From UBA1672 sp964352665 (GTDB lineage: Bacteria; Pseudomonadota; Alphaproteobacteria; Micavibrionales; Micavibrionaceae), in NCBI GenBank assembly GCA_964352665.1, contig CAYGSJ010000001.1, positions 186,001 through 250,000 on the forward strand: a stretch of 64,000 bases of DNA, written 5' to 3'. Position 1 is the first letter of the stretch, and each line of letters starts with the position of its first letter. The position numbers were made by a program, and so were the translations under genes. Shown in pieces: positions 42,805-52,245 of this stretch. Under the pieces are notes generated by a model that worked only from the letters and a program-made list of their open reading frames with translations, made no database searches and was not told where the DNA came from.

Positions 42805-44361
42805 CTAAATCGGTATGGCTGAAGGTTTTGTCTGTTTAATCCACCAAACAACCAAAAGACGCGTTACCATGATGGCAGAAAAGAAGGAAGTAATAATCCC
42901 GATCCCAAGCGTTACGGCAAACCCTTTAATTGGACCAGTTCCTAAGGAGAACAGGATGAGTGCTGCAATCAATGTGGTTAGGTTTGAGTCAATAATTGTT
43001 GCCATTGCCCGCGAATACCCTGCATCAATGGAAGACAACGGAGAACGCCCACCTGCCAATTCTTCACGAATACGTTCAAATATTAAAACATTTGCATCTA
43101 CTGCCATGCCTACAGTTAGTACGATCCCTGCGATGCCGGGTAGCGTTAGCGTAGCCTGAATACTTGAAAGGATTGCCAAGATAAGCGAAATATTAACAAC
43201 AAGTGCTACATTTGCCATCAAACCAAACAAGCCATACGTTACCAGCATAAATACCAAAACACAGGACAAACCAATAAGGCTCGCGATTTTTCCAGCGGCT
43301 ACAGAATCAGCACCAAGAGAAGGCCCAACTGTACGCTCTTCCACTACTTTAAGATCTGCAGGAAGCGCTCCAGCACGCAGAAGAAGCGCAAGATCCGAGG
43401 CCTCCTGTATATCAAAGCCTCCTGTAATAATACCTTGTCCTCCGCAGATTGCCTCGTTGATACGCGGTGCGCTAATTACTTCATTATCAAGCACAATAGC
43501 AAATGGTTGCCCTACATTTTTCTTTGTGACATCACAGAATTTGCGCGCTCCAACGGCATTTAAACGAAAATTGACAACGGGCTGGCCGCTGCGACCATCA
43601 AAAGTAGGCTGAGCATTGTCCAGCATATCTCCTGTAATAATAGCAAAACGTTTAACGTTGAGTTTGCGTCCCGGTGTGTCTACAAAATCAAGAGAAAGCT
43701 CACTTACTTTCTTTCTTGTTTGGTCCCCGACCAAATGAAAACCGAGCTTGGCCGTCTTACCTACAAGTTTACGCAATTGTTCGGAACTCGCTCCAGGAAC
43801 TTGAATAACTACACGGTTACTGCCTTGTCTTTGTATGATAGGTTCTGTTGTACCCAATTCATCAATGCGCCTTCTAACGACTTCAATGACCTGTGCTATA
43901 GTCTGGTCTTCAACCTCTTTTACATAGGCGTCGTCCATGGTTACTGTAATGGTAATACCATCTGGATCCGTATTAATAACGAGGCGAGAGTCATTACGCC
44001 GAATCATAGTCTTGACGTCCTGAGCATTCTCTGCGCTCTCTAGAACGATGCGCACACCGCGCTCTATTGATACAACACTGTTTTGTTCAATTCCCTCTTC
44101 GCGCATAAAGGCTTTAAAATCATCGCCCAGCATTCCTGCTCGCTCGATAAAAACTTTATTAACATCAACTTCATATAAAAGATGTGCGCCACCACGAAGA
44201 TCCAACCCAAGATTAACCGTCTTATGCGGCAACCAGGCAGGCAAGTTTTCCTGCATCCATGATCTTGTGTCAGTACCTAAAAGATTTGGTGAGCTATATG
44301 AAAAGCCATATATGCATACAGCCAAAACCAAAAAGATTTTCCAACGGGAAATTTGTATCAT
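42805..44361 (-). CDS. secD: Protein translocase subunit SecD
   Basis: A 518-residue SecD of standard length. The N-terminal helix is followed by LGLDLRGGAHLLYEVD, the periplasmic P1 domain (ELGTTEPIIQRQGSNRVVIQ), the P4-type segment (GALPADLKVVEERTVGPSLG) and six helices with GIVLTVGMAVDANVLIFERI and ATIIDSNLTTLIAAL. It works with SecF and YajC at the Sec translocon. It begins 9 nt after yajC ends. Confidence 0.97.
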   Translation of the reverse strand: MIQISRWKIFLVLAVCIYGFSYSSPNLLGTDTRSWMQENLPAWLPHKTVNLGLDLRGGAHLLYEVDVNKVFIERAGMLGDDFKAFMREEGIEQNSVVSIERGVRIVLESAENAQDVKTMIRRNDSRLVINTDPDGITITVTMDDAYVKEVEDQTIAQVIEVVRRRIDELGTTEPIIQRQGSNRVVIQVPGASSEQLRKLVGKTAKLGFHLVGDQTRKKVSELSLDFVDTPGRKLNVKRFAIITGDMLDNAQPTFDGRSGQPVVNFRLNAVGARKFCDVTKKNVGQPFAIVLDNEVISAPRINEAICGGQGIITGGFDIQEASDLALLLRAGALPADLKVVEERTVGPSLGADSVAAGKIASLIGLSCVLVFMLVTYGLFGLMANVALVVNISLILAILSSIQATLTLPGIAGIVLTVGMAVDANVLIFERIREELAGGRSPLSSIDAGYSRAMATIIDSNLTTLIAALILFSLGTGPIKGFAVTLGIGIITSFFSAIMVTRLLVVWWIKQTKPSAIPI

Positions 44362-44370
44362 AAAAATTAA

Positions 44371-44763
44371 CTACGCTTCTTTTGTGTTGTCTTTATCTTT
44401 GCTATCATTCGCAGCAAATTTCGGTTCCATTTTACCCTGTATCATCGAGCGTAATGCTGTAACCTTGACCCCATTACCAAGATCGATCATAACTTCTTTA
44501 TCATCGATAACCTTCTCAATCTTACCTACAAGCCCACCACCAGTAACAATACGGTCACCTTTCTTGAGATCGGATAGCATTTCGCTGTGTTCTTTAAAGC
44601 GACGCTGTTGTGGCATGATAAGGAGAAAATAGAACAAAATCACCAGAATCACTACAAGCCCCACGTTCCACATAAGGGCTTCCATTGGGGTTGGTGCATT
44701 TGCCAAATTGGTCAGACTATCACTTGTATCTGCCGCCGCTGCATATGCCGCTGAAATCAGCAT
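44371..44763 (-). CDS. yajC: Preprotein translocase subunit YajC
   Basis: A 130-residue protein with one transmembrane helix (about 35-50, LVVILVILFYFLLI) and the soluble KKGDRIVTGGGLVGKIEKV domain typical of YajC. An N-terminal segment of about 30 residues before the helix and a Lys/Asp-rich tail are unremarkable. Its ATG is preceded by AAGGAG. It opens the yajC-secD-secF-NDUFAF3-like run. Confidence 0.96.
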   Translation of the reverse strand: MLISAAYAAAADTSDSLTNLANAPTPMEALMWNVGLVVILVILFYFLLIMPQQRRFKEHSEMLSDLKKGDRIVTGGGLVGKIEKVIDDKEVMIDLGNGVKVTALRSMIQGKMEPKFAANDSKDKDNTKEA

Positions 44764-44868
44764 GATGTTACTCCTTCACATAAAATTCCTTTTGAAAGGG
44801 GAAATATAAAGACAATAACAACAAACGCAAGGGTTCTTCGCCTATAGAAATCAAATATTCACGATAAA

Positions 44869-46467
44869 TTAGATACGATTCTGGTATTTCGTTCCACCGT
44901 AACGCCGCCCCCATCCTATGTTCCCAAACCCAGCCCACAATAAAAACAGACAACCAAAGCCCAATGCCACGCTCATTGCCCAATTCATTAATCCACGATC
45001 AATAATAGCGTCGTGAGCGTTATTGGGTATGTATAAGACCTTCACACCATCTCCGATTTTCATTATTGGATGGCTGGACCCCATACTATCTTCAAATTTA
45101 AAACGCTGCCCTGTTTGATCCTTGTATTCAACCAAAGCATGATAAGTATAGGTGGTTGATCCGTCAGAAGTTGATCTTCTCTGATTCATATCTACCACCT
45201 TCCCTTCTGCATAAACACCATTGTGTATACGATCAATCATATCAAGACCAGTATAGTATGCGCCCCCGGCCAAGCCCAAAGCTATAATCAAAAAGAGGTA
45301 ACCATAAACGTACATGTATTTTGCCTGCGATTTTACGCGTACAGCAATTTCTTGATCGTCTAAAACTCTTGCATTAGAAGCATTACGATCAAAGGTTGAT
45401 ATCTGGATACCTTCCGCCTTCATTTCATCCCAGCCTTTTTTTATCTCATCAAAAGGAATGTCATTCGCAACAAGAGATATTTTGTAACCAACAAACCCAA
45501 ACAAACCGAGCACAAGAAAAAACATCCCAATACTCGGCTCAAAACTATCAATCGCCATATTTAACAAGAATAAGCCCGGTAATAAAAAAACAAGACCAAA
45601 CAACAGTAATCCTACGGAGGGGCGCTTAATCTTGTCCGGTTTTTTAGGAAAAATATATAGGGTATGATCAGAGCCCGGCAAATTGCCTAAAATACTATTT
45701 GTTGCAATTTGTCCAACTTGCTCAAAGCGCTCTCCTCCCGGTGTATAAAATTCAAAAACAGGATAAAAGAACTCATTACCATACGAAACATCAGTATTTT
45801 CTTGCCCTTTATAGGACTTTTTACCTTGTCTTGAAGCAAATACACCAATCGCAACAATTAAAAATCCTGCAAAGAAAAAAATGAGCGGTAGCAACATCGT
45901 ATGCCAAAAACTATCTATGATAAATCTTTCCGGATTTTCTCTATCATAAAAAATGCCAACACGTGTTCCTTTGGAAAATGAGGGAGAGCCACTGCTCATG
46001 CTATCCCCTAGCTCCCACCTATGACCGCTTGCATCGAAAAACTCAACTATGGCTCTGTACATTGTGCCACTGTCGCTGTCATATTCTTGATCATTACGAA
46101 TTATGGTGCCTTCAGTTTGAATTCCTGTACTTTTGAGATCATAGTATTTCCACCCCATATACCCGCCGATTCCTGAAAATATAGAGGCAAAAAGTATTAA
46201 AAATATAAGCCCCCCTTTGCCAAGATTTTTTCCTTCTTCTTCTCCATGATATCCTTCATCACGCACAGCCGACGAGCTGTTAGAGTTTCGATTTCCTATT
46301 GCTTTTACAGCAACAATTCTGCCTCTGACTTTTGTTCCCCATATCCGGTAATACATCTCATATGCAATTATTAACGCCCCTATAGCAAAAAAAACCGTAC
46401 CCATCAAAATGAGGCCAAGTTGGTTCCAAGCACTAAAGAGATCAAAAATAAAATCAAACATTTTCAC
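44869..46467 (-). CDS. Multi-pass membrane protein with repeated DUF3592-like domains
   Basis: A 532-residue inner-membrane protein with about seven to eight transmembrane helices and at least two extracytoplasmic DUF3592-like units. Clearest are the copies around 125-190 (GTMYRAIVEFFDASGHRWE, GTRVGIFYDRENPERF) and 415-485 (TTYTYHALVEYKDQTGQRFK, GDGVKVLYIPNNAHDAI); a third, degenerate copy lies near 230-285 (VFEFYTPGGERFEQV). The function of DUF3592 is unknown. It overlaps the LysM/M23 gene by 4 nt, so it is coupled to it, and precedes yajC. Confidence 0.75.
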   Translation of the reverse strand: MKMFDFIFDLFSAWNQLGLILMGTVFFAIGALIIAYEMYYRIWGTKVRGRIVAVKAIGNRNSNSSSAVRDEGYHGEEEGKNLGKGGLIFLILFASIFSGIGGYMGWKYYDLKSTGIQTEGTIIRNDQEYDSDSGTMYRAIVEFFDASGHRWELGDSMSSGSPSFSKGTRVGIFYDRENPERFIIDSFWHTMLLPLIFFFAGFLIVAIGVFASRQGKKSYKGQENTDVSYGNEFFYPVFEFYTPGGERFEQVGQIATNSILGNLPGSDHTLYIFPKKPDKIKRPSVGLLLFGLVFLLPGLFLLNMAIDSFEPSIGMFFLVLGLFGFVGYKISLVANDIPFDEIKKGWDEMKAEGIQISTFDRNASNARVLDDQEIAVRVKSQAKYMYVYGYLFLIIALGLAGGAYYTGLDMIDRIHNGVYAEGKVVDMNQRRSTSDGSTTYTYHALVEYKDQTGQRFKFEDSMGSSHPIMKIGDGVKVLYIPNNAHDAIIDRGLMNWAMSVALGFGCLFLLWAGFGNIGWGRRYGGTKYQNRI

Positions 46468-47474
46468 TCCATATGTTTATTTGGATTGAGGGCAGACGTA
46501 CCGCGTCTAACCTCGAAATGAAGTTGTGGGGATGAAACTGAACCTGTAGACCCCACTTTTCCGATCGCGCTTCCTCTATTTACAGTTTGCCCTTCACGCA
46601 CAGTAATCTTGTCCAAATGGGCATAGGCTGTCATCCACTGGTCGTCATGACGCAACAAAACAAGATTTCCTGATCCCTTAAGCGCGTTTCCTGCATAAAC
46701 AACAACGCCATTATCCGCTGCTTTCACAGAGGTTCCTCTTTTTGCCTCTATATTTACACCATCATTGTGCAGACCACTTTTCTTAACACCATAATTTGAA
46801 ATTATTTTACCATCGACAGGCCGCAAAAACTTAGCTGCTGCTCTCTTGGGTGTTTTTGTACCAACTTTGGAAACGGTTAGCCGCTCTGTTTTCCCTTTTG
46901 CTACTGCTTTAACAGGCTTGTTCTTGGGAATGGGCACACCGTTCTGGATTTCTGTAACTTCCGGGTTCACAGCGGCCTGCTCAAAAACTCTAGCCGGCTT
47001 TTCAGACGGAAGAACAGTTCTTTCAACAGGATCAACGGACGACTTAACCGCAGCAATTCTATTTATTTTTCGTGTAACAGAAGGTAAGCGCAGCACTTGC
47101 CCGGGCTTTAGAATATAAGGCGACTGAAGATTATTAAGTTGTGCTATTTCAGAGGAATTGACACCAAAAAGCCTTGAAACCTCATAAAGTGTATCACCCC
47201 CTCGCACCCGATATTCCTGTGGGGGAGGCAACCTAATGCGCTGCCCTTCATATAGGTTAAAGGGTGGCTTAAGATTATTCAAAACAATGATATCTCTCAT
47301 TGCTAAACGATATCGGCTCGAAATGCTGTAAAGTGTATCGCCTTTCAACACATGGTGCATGCCGGCACTGCCAGCGCCACTACTTTGCCCATAATGGATT
47401 GCCGGTGCAGGTGCATGCCCACAAGACATTAAAGAAAATAAAACCAGTATTAGAAAAAAGGAACGAATGCCCAT
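46464..47474 (-). CDS. LysM-M23 murein hydrolase activator-type lipoprotein (NlpD-like)
   Basis: A 336-residue lipoprotein with lipobox LMSC (Cys near residue 18). Two LysM domains (about 40-85, HHVLKGDTLYSISSRY; about 92-137, EYRVRGGDTLYEVSRLFG) bind peptidoglycan, followed by a basic linker and a C-terminal LytM/M23 domain (GLHNDGVNIEAKRGTSVKAA, DQWMTAYAHLDKITVREGQ, QLHFEVRRGTS). The metal-site His of the active HxH motif is not fully conserved, as in NlpD/EnvC-type amidase activators. I chose the ATG at 47474 because it starts the signal; GTG 47492 is alternative. The gene follows pcm by 22 nt. Confidence 0.88.
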   Translation of the reverse strand: MGIRSFFLILVLFSLMSCGHAPAPAIHYGQSSGAGSAGMHHVLKGDTLYSISSRYRLAMRDIIVLNNLKPPFNLYEGQRIRLPPPQEYRVRGGDTLYEVSRLFGVNSSEIAQLNNLQSPYILKPGQVLRLPSVTRKINRIAAVKSSVDPVERTVLPSEKPARVFEQAAVNPEVTEIQNGVPIPKNKPVKAVAKGKTERLTVSKVGTKTPKRAAAKFLRPVDGKIISNYGVKKSGLHNDGVNIEAKRGTSVKAADNGVVVYAGNALKGSGNLVLLRHDDQWMTAYAHLDKITVREGQTVNRGSAIGKVGSTGSVSSPQLHFEVRRGTSALNPNKHME

Positions 47475-47514
47475 CACAACTCTATAATACACGTCCTTAA
47501 AGACACGGTCATTA

Positions 47515-48204
47515 TTAAATTACAGCCCTGTTCATATCATTTTTTTCATAAGAAACATCAGGAAGGAGTGGAACAAATCTTACAGAAATAATATCTTTAA
47601 CGGCGTAGGCATCTTCACTCTCCTTTTTATAAAGCTTAAGCATCTGATTACCGCTCTCACCAACCGGTATAATCATTTTCCCCCCTACACGAATTTGATC
47701 CAGTAACGCCTGTGGTGGCTTCACACGCGCTGCGGCAGTGACAATAATTTTATCAAATGGTGCCTGATCTATACCGTTAATTGTAGGCCACCCCTTCATC
47801 CCATCGCCTGCAATTGCTGTGACATTTCTAAGACGAAGGCTCTCAAAGCGATGCTCAGCCTCGACCAAAAGATTTTTATGACGCTCTATAGAATAAACAC
47901 GACGTGCAAGTTTAGAGAGCACAGCACATTGATACCCACAGCCAGTACCAATCTCTAAAACTTTATCGCGATCAGAAACCTCTAAGGCCTGTGTCATGAT
48001 TGCAACGACAAATGGCTGGCTTATCGTTTGACCAAGCCCAATAGGCAAAGCCATATCTTCCCATGCCTGATCTCGTGAATGTATAGGAACAAACTCTTCT
48101 CTTGGAACACGTTCGATCGCACTCAAAACATTTGTATCCGTAATACCCTTGGTACGGAGTTCCATAATTAATCGAATACGTTTATTTGCGGCCTGTATGT
48201 TCAT
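47515..48204 (-). CDS. pcm: Protein-L-isoaspartate O-methyltransferase Pcm
   Basis: A 229-residue SAM-dependent methyltransferase that repairs isoaspartyl residues. Motifs are VPREEFVP, the substrate loop GQTISQPFVVAIMTQAL, SAM motif I VLEIGTGCGYQCAVL and VTAAARVKPPQALLDQIRVG. It lies between the DUF4153-type gene (1 nt away) and the LysM/M23 gene. The pcm-M23-yajC-secDF order is a typical alphaproteobacterial arrangement. Confidence 0.96.
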   Translation of the reverse strand: MNIQAANKRIRLIMELRTKGITDTNVLSAIERVPREEFVPIHSRDQAWEDMALPIGLGQTISQPFVVAIMTQALEVSDRDKVLEIGTGCGYQCAVLSKLARRVYSIERHKNLLVEAEHRFESLRLRNVTAIAGDGMKGWPTINGIDQAPFDKIIVTAAARVKPPQALLDQIRVGGKMIIPVGESGNQMLKLYKKESEDAYAVKDIISVRFVPLLPDVSYEKNDMNRAVI

Positions 48205-48205
48205 A

Positions 48206-49981
48206 TTATTTCAAAGTATAGAGAAAATCGAAGTTCATATTATCGACGATATAATCCTCTCCCTCTATCTGGCCATGGATGTTAGTAAAATAGAATTCGG
48301 CACGAATGTTTTCATTTTCATCAAAATAGAAAAGATCATCATGATCATTTTTATTGCGTGAAGCATGCTCTTTTGCAAAAGCATTAACATCAAAACTTAT
48401 TACTTCACTCCCATCAACCAAAACCTTTACAAGCCCCTCTTTCTTATAAGATTCTATTTTAATGGTCTTGAAGTTGGCACTCTTGAATTCTTTTGACCAA
48501 GGCTTTTTGTCAGCTGTTCCATAAAAATAAACATTAACCCCCTTAATCATAGTGTTATAACCGGAAACATCCATAAAATCATCGTAACGCCCCCTGTTTA
48601 AAGAGAAGCGATTATTTTCATTGAATGACTCATAATGCCCGACAAAATCAAAGCCTAACTGCTTAGTCAAATCGTAAGCATTACAGTTCCAATTTTTCTT
48701 GCCTTCTACATTAAACCACGGCTCAATTTTGGCATCATGCTGATGACTACAGATATACTGCAGCATTGAACTGATATTTTTACGATCATTTCTACTTAAA
48801 TCTGTTTCAGCCTTCACAACCTTGCCATTTTCAAGGAGATTATTCCTGTTTAAAAATATTTCAAGACGCGACACCTGACTATACCCAGAAACACTCACCC
48901 CTCCCCAAGGCCCAAATGCCCCAAAAACCATAAGAATTGCCAGTGTCATTGGTATTGCACGTAGTGGCATTTTGCTCATTGTGTTACCAATAGCAATGAT
49001 CACAAACCAAATTGCGGAAAGAAGAAGCATATACCGTTGTTCGGTTATGCCATATGCGCTAACACGCTCCCAAATAGCATAGAAATGAAATCCAACTGGA
49101 ATAAGTAAGGCCGGAAAAAATATTTTATGAAATAGCTTCAGTTGAAGAGCGCCCACATCCCGTAATGGAAAAGATGTCAAATACGTAATTACACCAACAC
49201 CAACAAACCCACTGATCATATAGGCAAGATGCCCGTTCGGAACTTCTCCGGTTAGAATTATTTTTCCGAAATAAGCATAAAGGATCATCAAGTAGACGAA
49301 CACCATAGGCGCAGAAATCCAGTTCATTATGAACTGAAGACCGGGCGGATCATTGCAATCTTCTTCTGTGAATTCAAAACGTTCGGGCACCCAAGACAAC
49401 GCATAAAGTGGCCCAAGAACAAGAGAAGCAAAAATCCAGATATCGACGTAAACTTTGGAATCAATTCTAACTTCAAATAATGTATGTATTGCGCCCAGTG
49501 CAATACTCAGGCCACCGGCAAACATAATAAGCGCCGCATAGGAAACAATGACACCAAACCACATACACCGATTAAAAAACCAAAATGAGAGATCATCTCC
49601 ACCTTTCCAGTATGGCGCAACCATGAGAGACAAAAGTAATGCCGGTATCACGAACATCAAGGGCATGCCCCAAACCTCCGTTAACATAAACAAGGAAGCC
49701 ATTCCGCCGGCGACAACAAACCCAATAGTATAATGTTTAACAGCACTCCATTTTTGGCTTTCAGCCATAAGCTTTACAATACCAAACCAGAAATAAAGGC
49801 ACCCGATGGTTACCGAAAAACGCCCCAAAAGTTCATTAGCATCATCCCAAAATTCATGGGTAAGGGCGATCGCAATGATAAAAAGAATAAGCGCGCAAGC
49901 AACCGATAAAGGAAACCGTTTGATGGTATCTTTTAGATCCTCAACAGGAATTAACTTTTGAATCCATGCCTGCATACCCAT
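48206..49981 (-). CDS. DUF4153-type polytopic membrane protein
   Basis: A 591-residue protein with about ten to eleven hydrophobic helices in the first 370 residues and a soluble C-terminal domain of about 210 residues that is rich in Asn, Asp and aromatic residues. It resembles the DUF4153 family of unknown function. AAGGAG lies 7 nt before the ATG at 49981. It starts 3 nt after the serS stop, so it is cotranscribed with serS and pcm. Surveyed gene orders usually have surE between serS and pcm; no surE is present here. Confidence 0.7.
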   Translation of the reverse strand: MGMQAWIQKLIPVEDLKDTIKRFPLSVACALILFIIAIALTHEFWDDANELLGRFSVTIGCLYFWFGIVKLMAESQKWSAVKHYTIGFVVAGGMASLFMLTEVWGMPLMFVIPALLLSLMVAPYWKGGDDLSFWFFNRCMWFGVIVSYAALIMFAGGLSIALGAIHTLFEVRIDSKVYVDIWIFASLVLGPLYALSWVPERFEFTEEDCNDPPGLQFIMNWISAPMVFVYLMILYAYFGKIILTGEVPNGHLAYMISGFVGVGVITYLTSFPLRDVGALQLKLFHKIFFPALLIPVGFHFYAIWERVSAYGITEQRYMLLLSAIWFVIIAIGNTMSKMPLRAIPMTLAILMVFGAFGPWGGVSVSGYSQVSRLEIFLNRNNLLENGKVVKAETDLSRNDRKNISSMLQYICSHQHDAKIEPWFNVEGKKNWNCNAYDLTKQLGFDFVGHYESFNENNRFSLNRGRYDDFMDVSGYNTMIKGVNVYFYGTADKKPWSKEFKSANFKTIKIESYKKEGLVKVLVDGSEVISFDVNAFAKEHASRNKNDHDDLFYFDENENIRAEFYFTNIHGQIEGEDYIVDNMNFDFLYTLK

Positions 49982-49984
49982 AGC

Positions 49985-51259
49985 TTACTCCTTTACAATT
50001 TTTTTGATGCCGCCCATATAAGGTTTCAAAACATCGGGAACGAATATACCACCATCTGACGGATCATAATAGTTCTCAATCACAGCGATTAAAGCACGGC
50101 CAACTGCAACACCCGATCCGTTAAGCGTATGTACAAAACGTGTATCCTTTTCACCCTTAGCACGCGTACGGGCATTCATGCGCCGGGCTTGAAAATCCCA
50201 GCAATTGGAAACCGATGAAATCTCCCTGTATGCTTCCTGCCCTGGTAACCACGCCTCTATATCATAGGTTTTACGTGCACCAAACCCTGTATCACCACTA
50301 CACAAAACAACTGTACGAAACGGAATTTCAAGCTTTTTAAGCACAGCCTCGGCACAGCCAAGCATGCGTTCTTGCTCTTCTTCGCTGTTTTCTGGTGCCG
50401 TTACACTCACCATTTCTACTTTATAAAACTGGTGTTGTCGCAACATCCCGCGCGTGTCCTTTCCTGCTGATCCTGCCTCTGATCTAAAACATGGAGTAAA
50501 AGCGGTATAGCGTCGCGGCAGATATTCTTCATCAATGATCATATCGGCAACGATATTTGTCAGTGGCACTTCTGCTGTTGGGACAAGATAATGATCTGTT
50601 TCTCTGGTGCTGAACTGATCCTCGGCAAATTTTGGTAATTGGCTTGTTCCGTATAAACAATGTTCTCGCACCAAAAGCGGAGGAGAAACTTCGGTATAGC
50701 CGTGCTCACCTGTGTGAGTATCCAGAAAGAATTGCGCCAAAGCACGTTCAAGACGTGCGATTGGCCCGCTAAGCAATACAAAACGCGCACCTGACATTTT
50801 TGCTGCGACTTCAAAATCAATCATCCCCAGCGCTTCGCCAATTTCAACATGGTCCGGACCCTTGGCAGATTTAATCTCTCCCCATGTATGAACATCCTTA
50901 TTGTCATTTTCATCTGCGCCATCCGGAACGTCGTCTGCAAGAATATTAGGCAGACCTGAAAGGTGCTGATTTAAACTGTTAGCTAGTGTTGCTTCACGCT
51001 CTTCAAACTCGGTCATTTGCTCTTTAAGCCGGGCAACAGCATCCATCTGCTCCTGTGCATCGCCTCCCGATTTTTTGATTTCCCCTATTTTTTTTGATTC
51101 TTCATTCCGCTTGGCTTGGACTTCCTGCAAGTCTGTCTGCACGGCACGGCGCTCTTCATCCAGTCTTAGAATATCTGGCGTTTGCTTTCCCAACCCACGG
51201 CGTTTCATCGCCGCATCGAAGGCATCGGGATCATTTCTAATAGCGCGAATATCAAACAT
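49985..51259 (-). CDS. serS: Seryl-tRNA synthetase SerS
   Basis: A 424-residue class II synthetase of normal length that charges tRNA-Ser and tRNA-Sec. The N-terminal antiparallel coiled coil (about 25-105) is followed by the catalytic core: motif 2 TPCFRSEAGSAGKDTRGMLRQHQF, and motif 3 LNGSGVAVGRALIAVIENY with the ATP-binding Arg. It is divergent from the formylglutamate amidohydrolase-like gene with 89 nt between them. Confidence 0.97.
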   Translation of the reverse strand: MFDIRAIRNDPDAFDAAMKRRGLGKQTPDILRLDEERRAVQTDLQEVQAKRNEESKKIGEIKKSGGDAQEQMDAVARLKEQMTEFEEREATLANSLNQHLSGLPNILADDVPDGADENDNKDVHTWGEIKSAKGPDHVEIGEALGMIDFEVAAKMSGARFVLLSGPIARLERALAQFFLDTHTGEHGYTEVSPPLLVREHCLYGTSQLPKFAEDQFSTRETDHYLVPTAEVPLTNIVADMIIDEEYLPRRYTAFTPCFRSEAGSAGKDTRGMLRQHQFYKVEMVSVTAPENSEEEQERMLGCAEAVLKKLEIPFRTVVLCSGDTGFGARKTYDIEAWLPGQEAYREISSVSNCWDFQARRMNARTRAKGEKDTRFVHTLNGSGVAVGRALIAVIENYYDPSDGGIFVPDVLKPYMGGIKKIVKE

Positions 51260-51348
51260 GTTTATACCTTTTCATTTATATTCGATTTTATAAGTAAAAG
51301 CTGGCAGAGTAAAAGACAACAGCGAAGACAGAGAATACAGGTAAACTT

Positions 51349-52245
51349 GTGAAAAAAGTAGTAAAAGACGGCATACTAGAACTGCATATCCCCCAAAACC
51401 CTGCGCCTGTCATCTTTGACTCCCCCCATAGTGGCAGCATTTATCCTACTGATTTTCAATATAATTGCGACTCGATTGACCTAAGGCGTGTCGAGGATAA
51501 ATACGTAGACACATTATTTGCCAGGGCTCCGGAATATGGTGCCGCATTTTTGCTTGCCCTTTTCCCGCGCAGCTACATCGACGTTAATCGTGCTATTGAT
51601 GATATTGATGAAAATCTTTTCGAGGGTAAATGGCCCGATATGCACGGATTAATTAAACCCTCTTCCAGATCTGATACAGGAATAGGCTTAATCACACGCT
51701 TATTGAAACCGGGTCATCCGGTGTATGAACGTCAATTGAGCCCGAATGAAATTGTGAACAGGATTAAAAACTATTACGAGCCTTATCATGAAATTCTGTC
51801 TAAAACATTGGATGATGCGTATTATAATCATGGGCAATTCTGGCATATAAACTGTCACTCTATGCCAAGTTCCAGCGCTTATCCCAAACGAAACATAACA
51901 ATGCTGGGCAACACCCCAAAACAAAGTGATATTGTCCTTGGTGATCGTGATGGACAAAGTTGCGGTCGTGATTTTCTTTATGCTTTACGCGATTTTTGGC
52001 GCAGTGCAGGATTCCGTGTCACTGTGAATGACCCGTTCAGCGGAGTCGAACTTGTTTCACGCTATTCACAACCAACACGTGGTAAAAACAGTATTCAAAT
52101 CGAGATTAACAGGTCGCTTTATATGAATGAGGAAACCGGGGAAACAACGGCGCAGTTCACCTCAATACATGATCACTGCAACAATATGATTAAATTCTGT
52201 GTAGATTTTGCGCACAGCAAACGCACAAATATGGCCGCGGACTAA
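51349..52245 (+). CDS. N-formylglutamate amidohydrolase family protein
   Basis: A 298-residue zinc-type amidohydrolase of the HutG/FGase family, seen from VIFDSPHSGSIYPTDF, RRVEDKYVDTLF, PRSYIDVNRAIDDIDENLF, HINCHSMPSS and IQIEINRSLYMNE. The family removes formyl groups from N-formylglutamate in histidine breakdown, but no hut genes are nearby, so the substrate may differ. The start is GTG with AGGTAA upstream. The TAA stop overlaps the convergent lipB stop by 4 nt. Confidence 0.88.
   Translation: MKKVVKDGILELHIPQNPAPVIFDSPHSGSIYPTDFQYNCDSIDLRRVEDKYVDTLFARAPEYGAAFLLALFPRSYIDVNRAIDDIDENLFEGKWPDMHGLIKPSSRSDTGIGLITRLLKPGHPVYERQLSPNEIVNRIKNYYEPYHEILSKTLDDAYYNHGQFWHINCHSMPSSSAYPKRNITMLGNTPKQSDIVLGDRDGQSCGRDFLYALRDFWRSAGFRVTVNDPFSGVELVSRYSQPTRGKNSIQIEINRSLYMNEETGETTAQFTSIHDHCNNMIKFCVDFAHSKRTNMAAD

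Noticed and set aside
44768..44983. 71-codon minus frame after the DUF3592-type gene
   Set aside because: Lies mostly within the 3' end of that gene in another frame and has no ribosome binding site.
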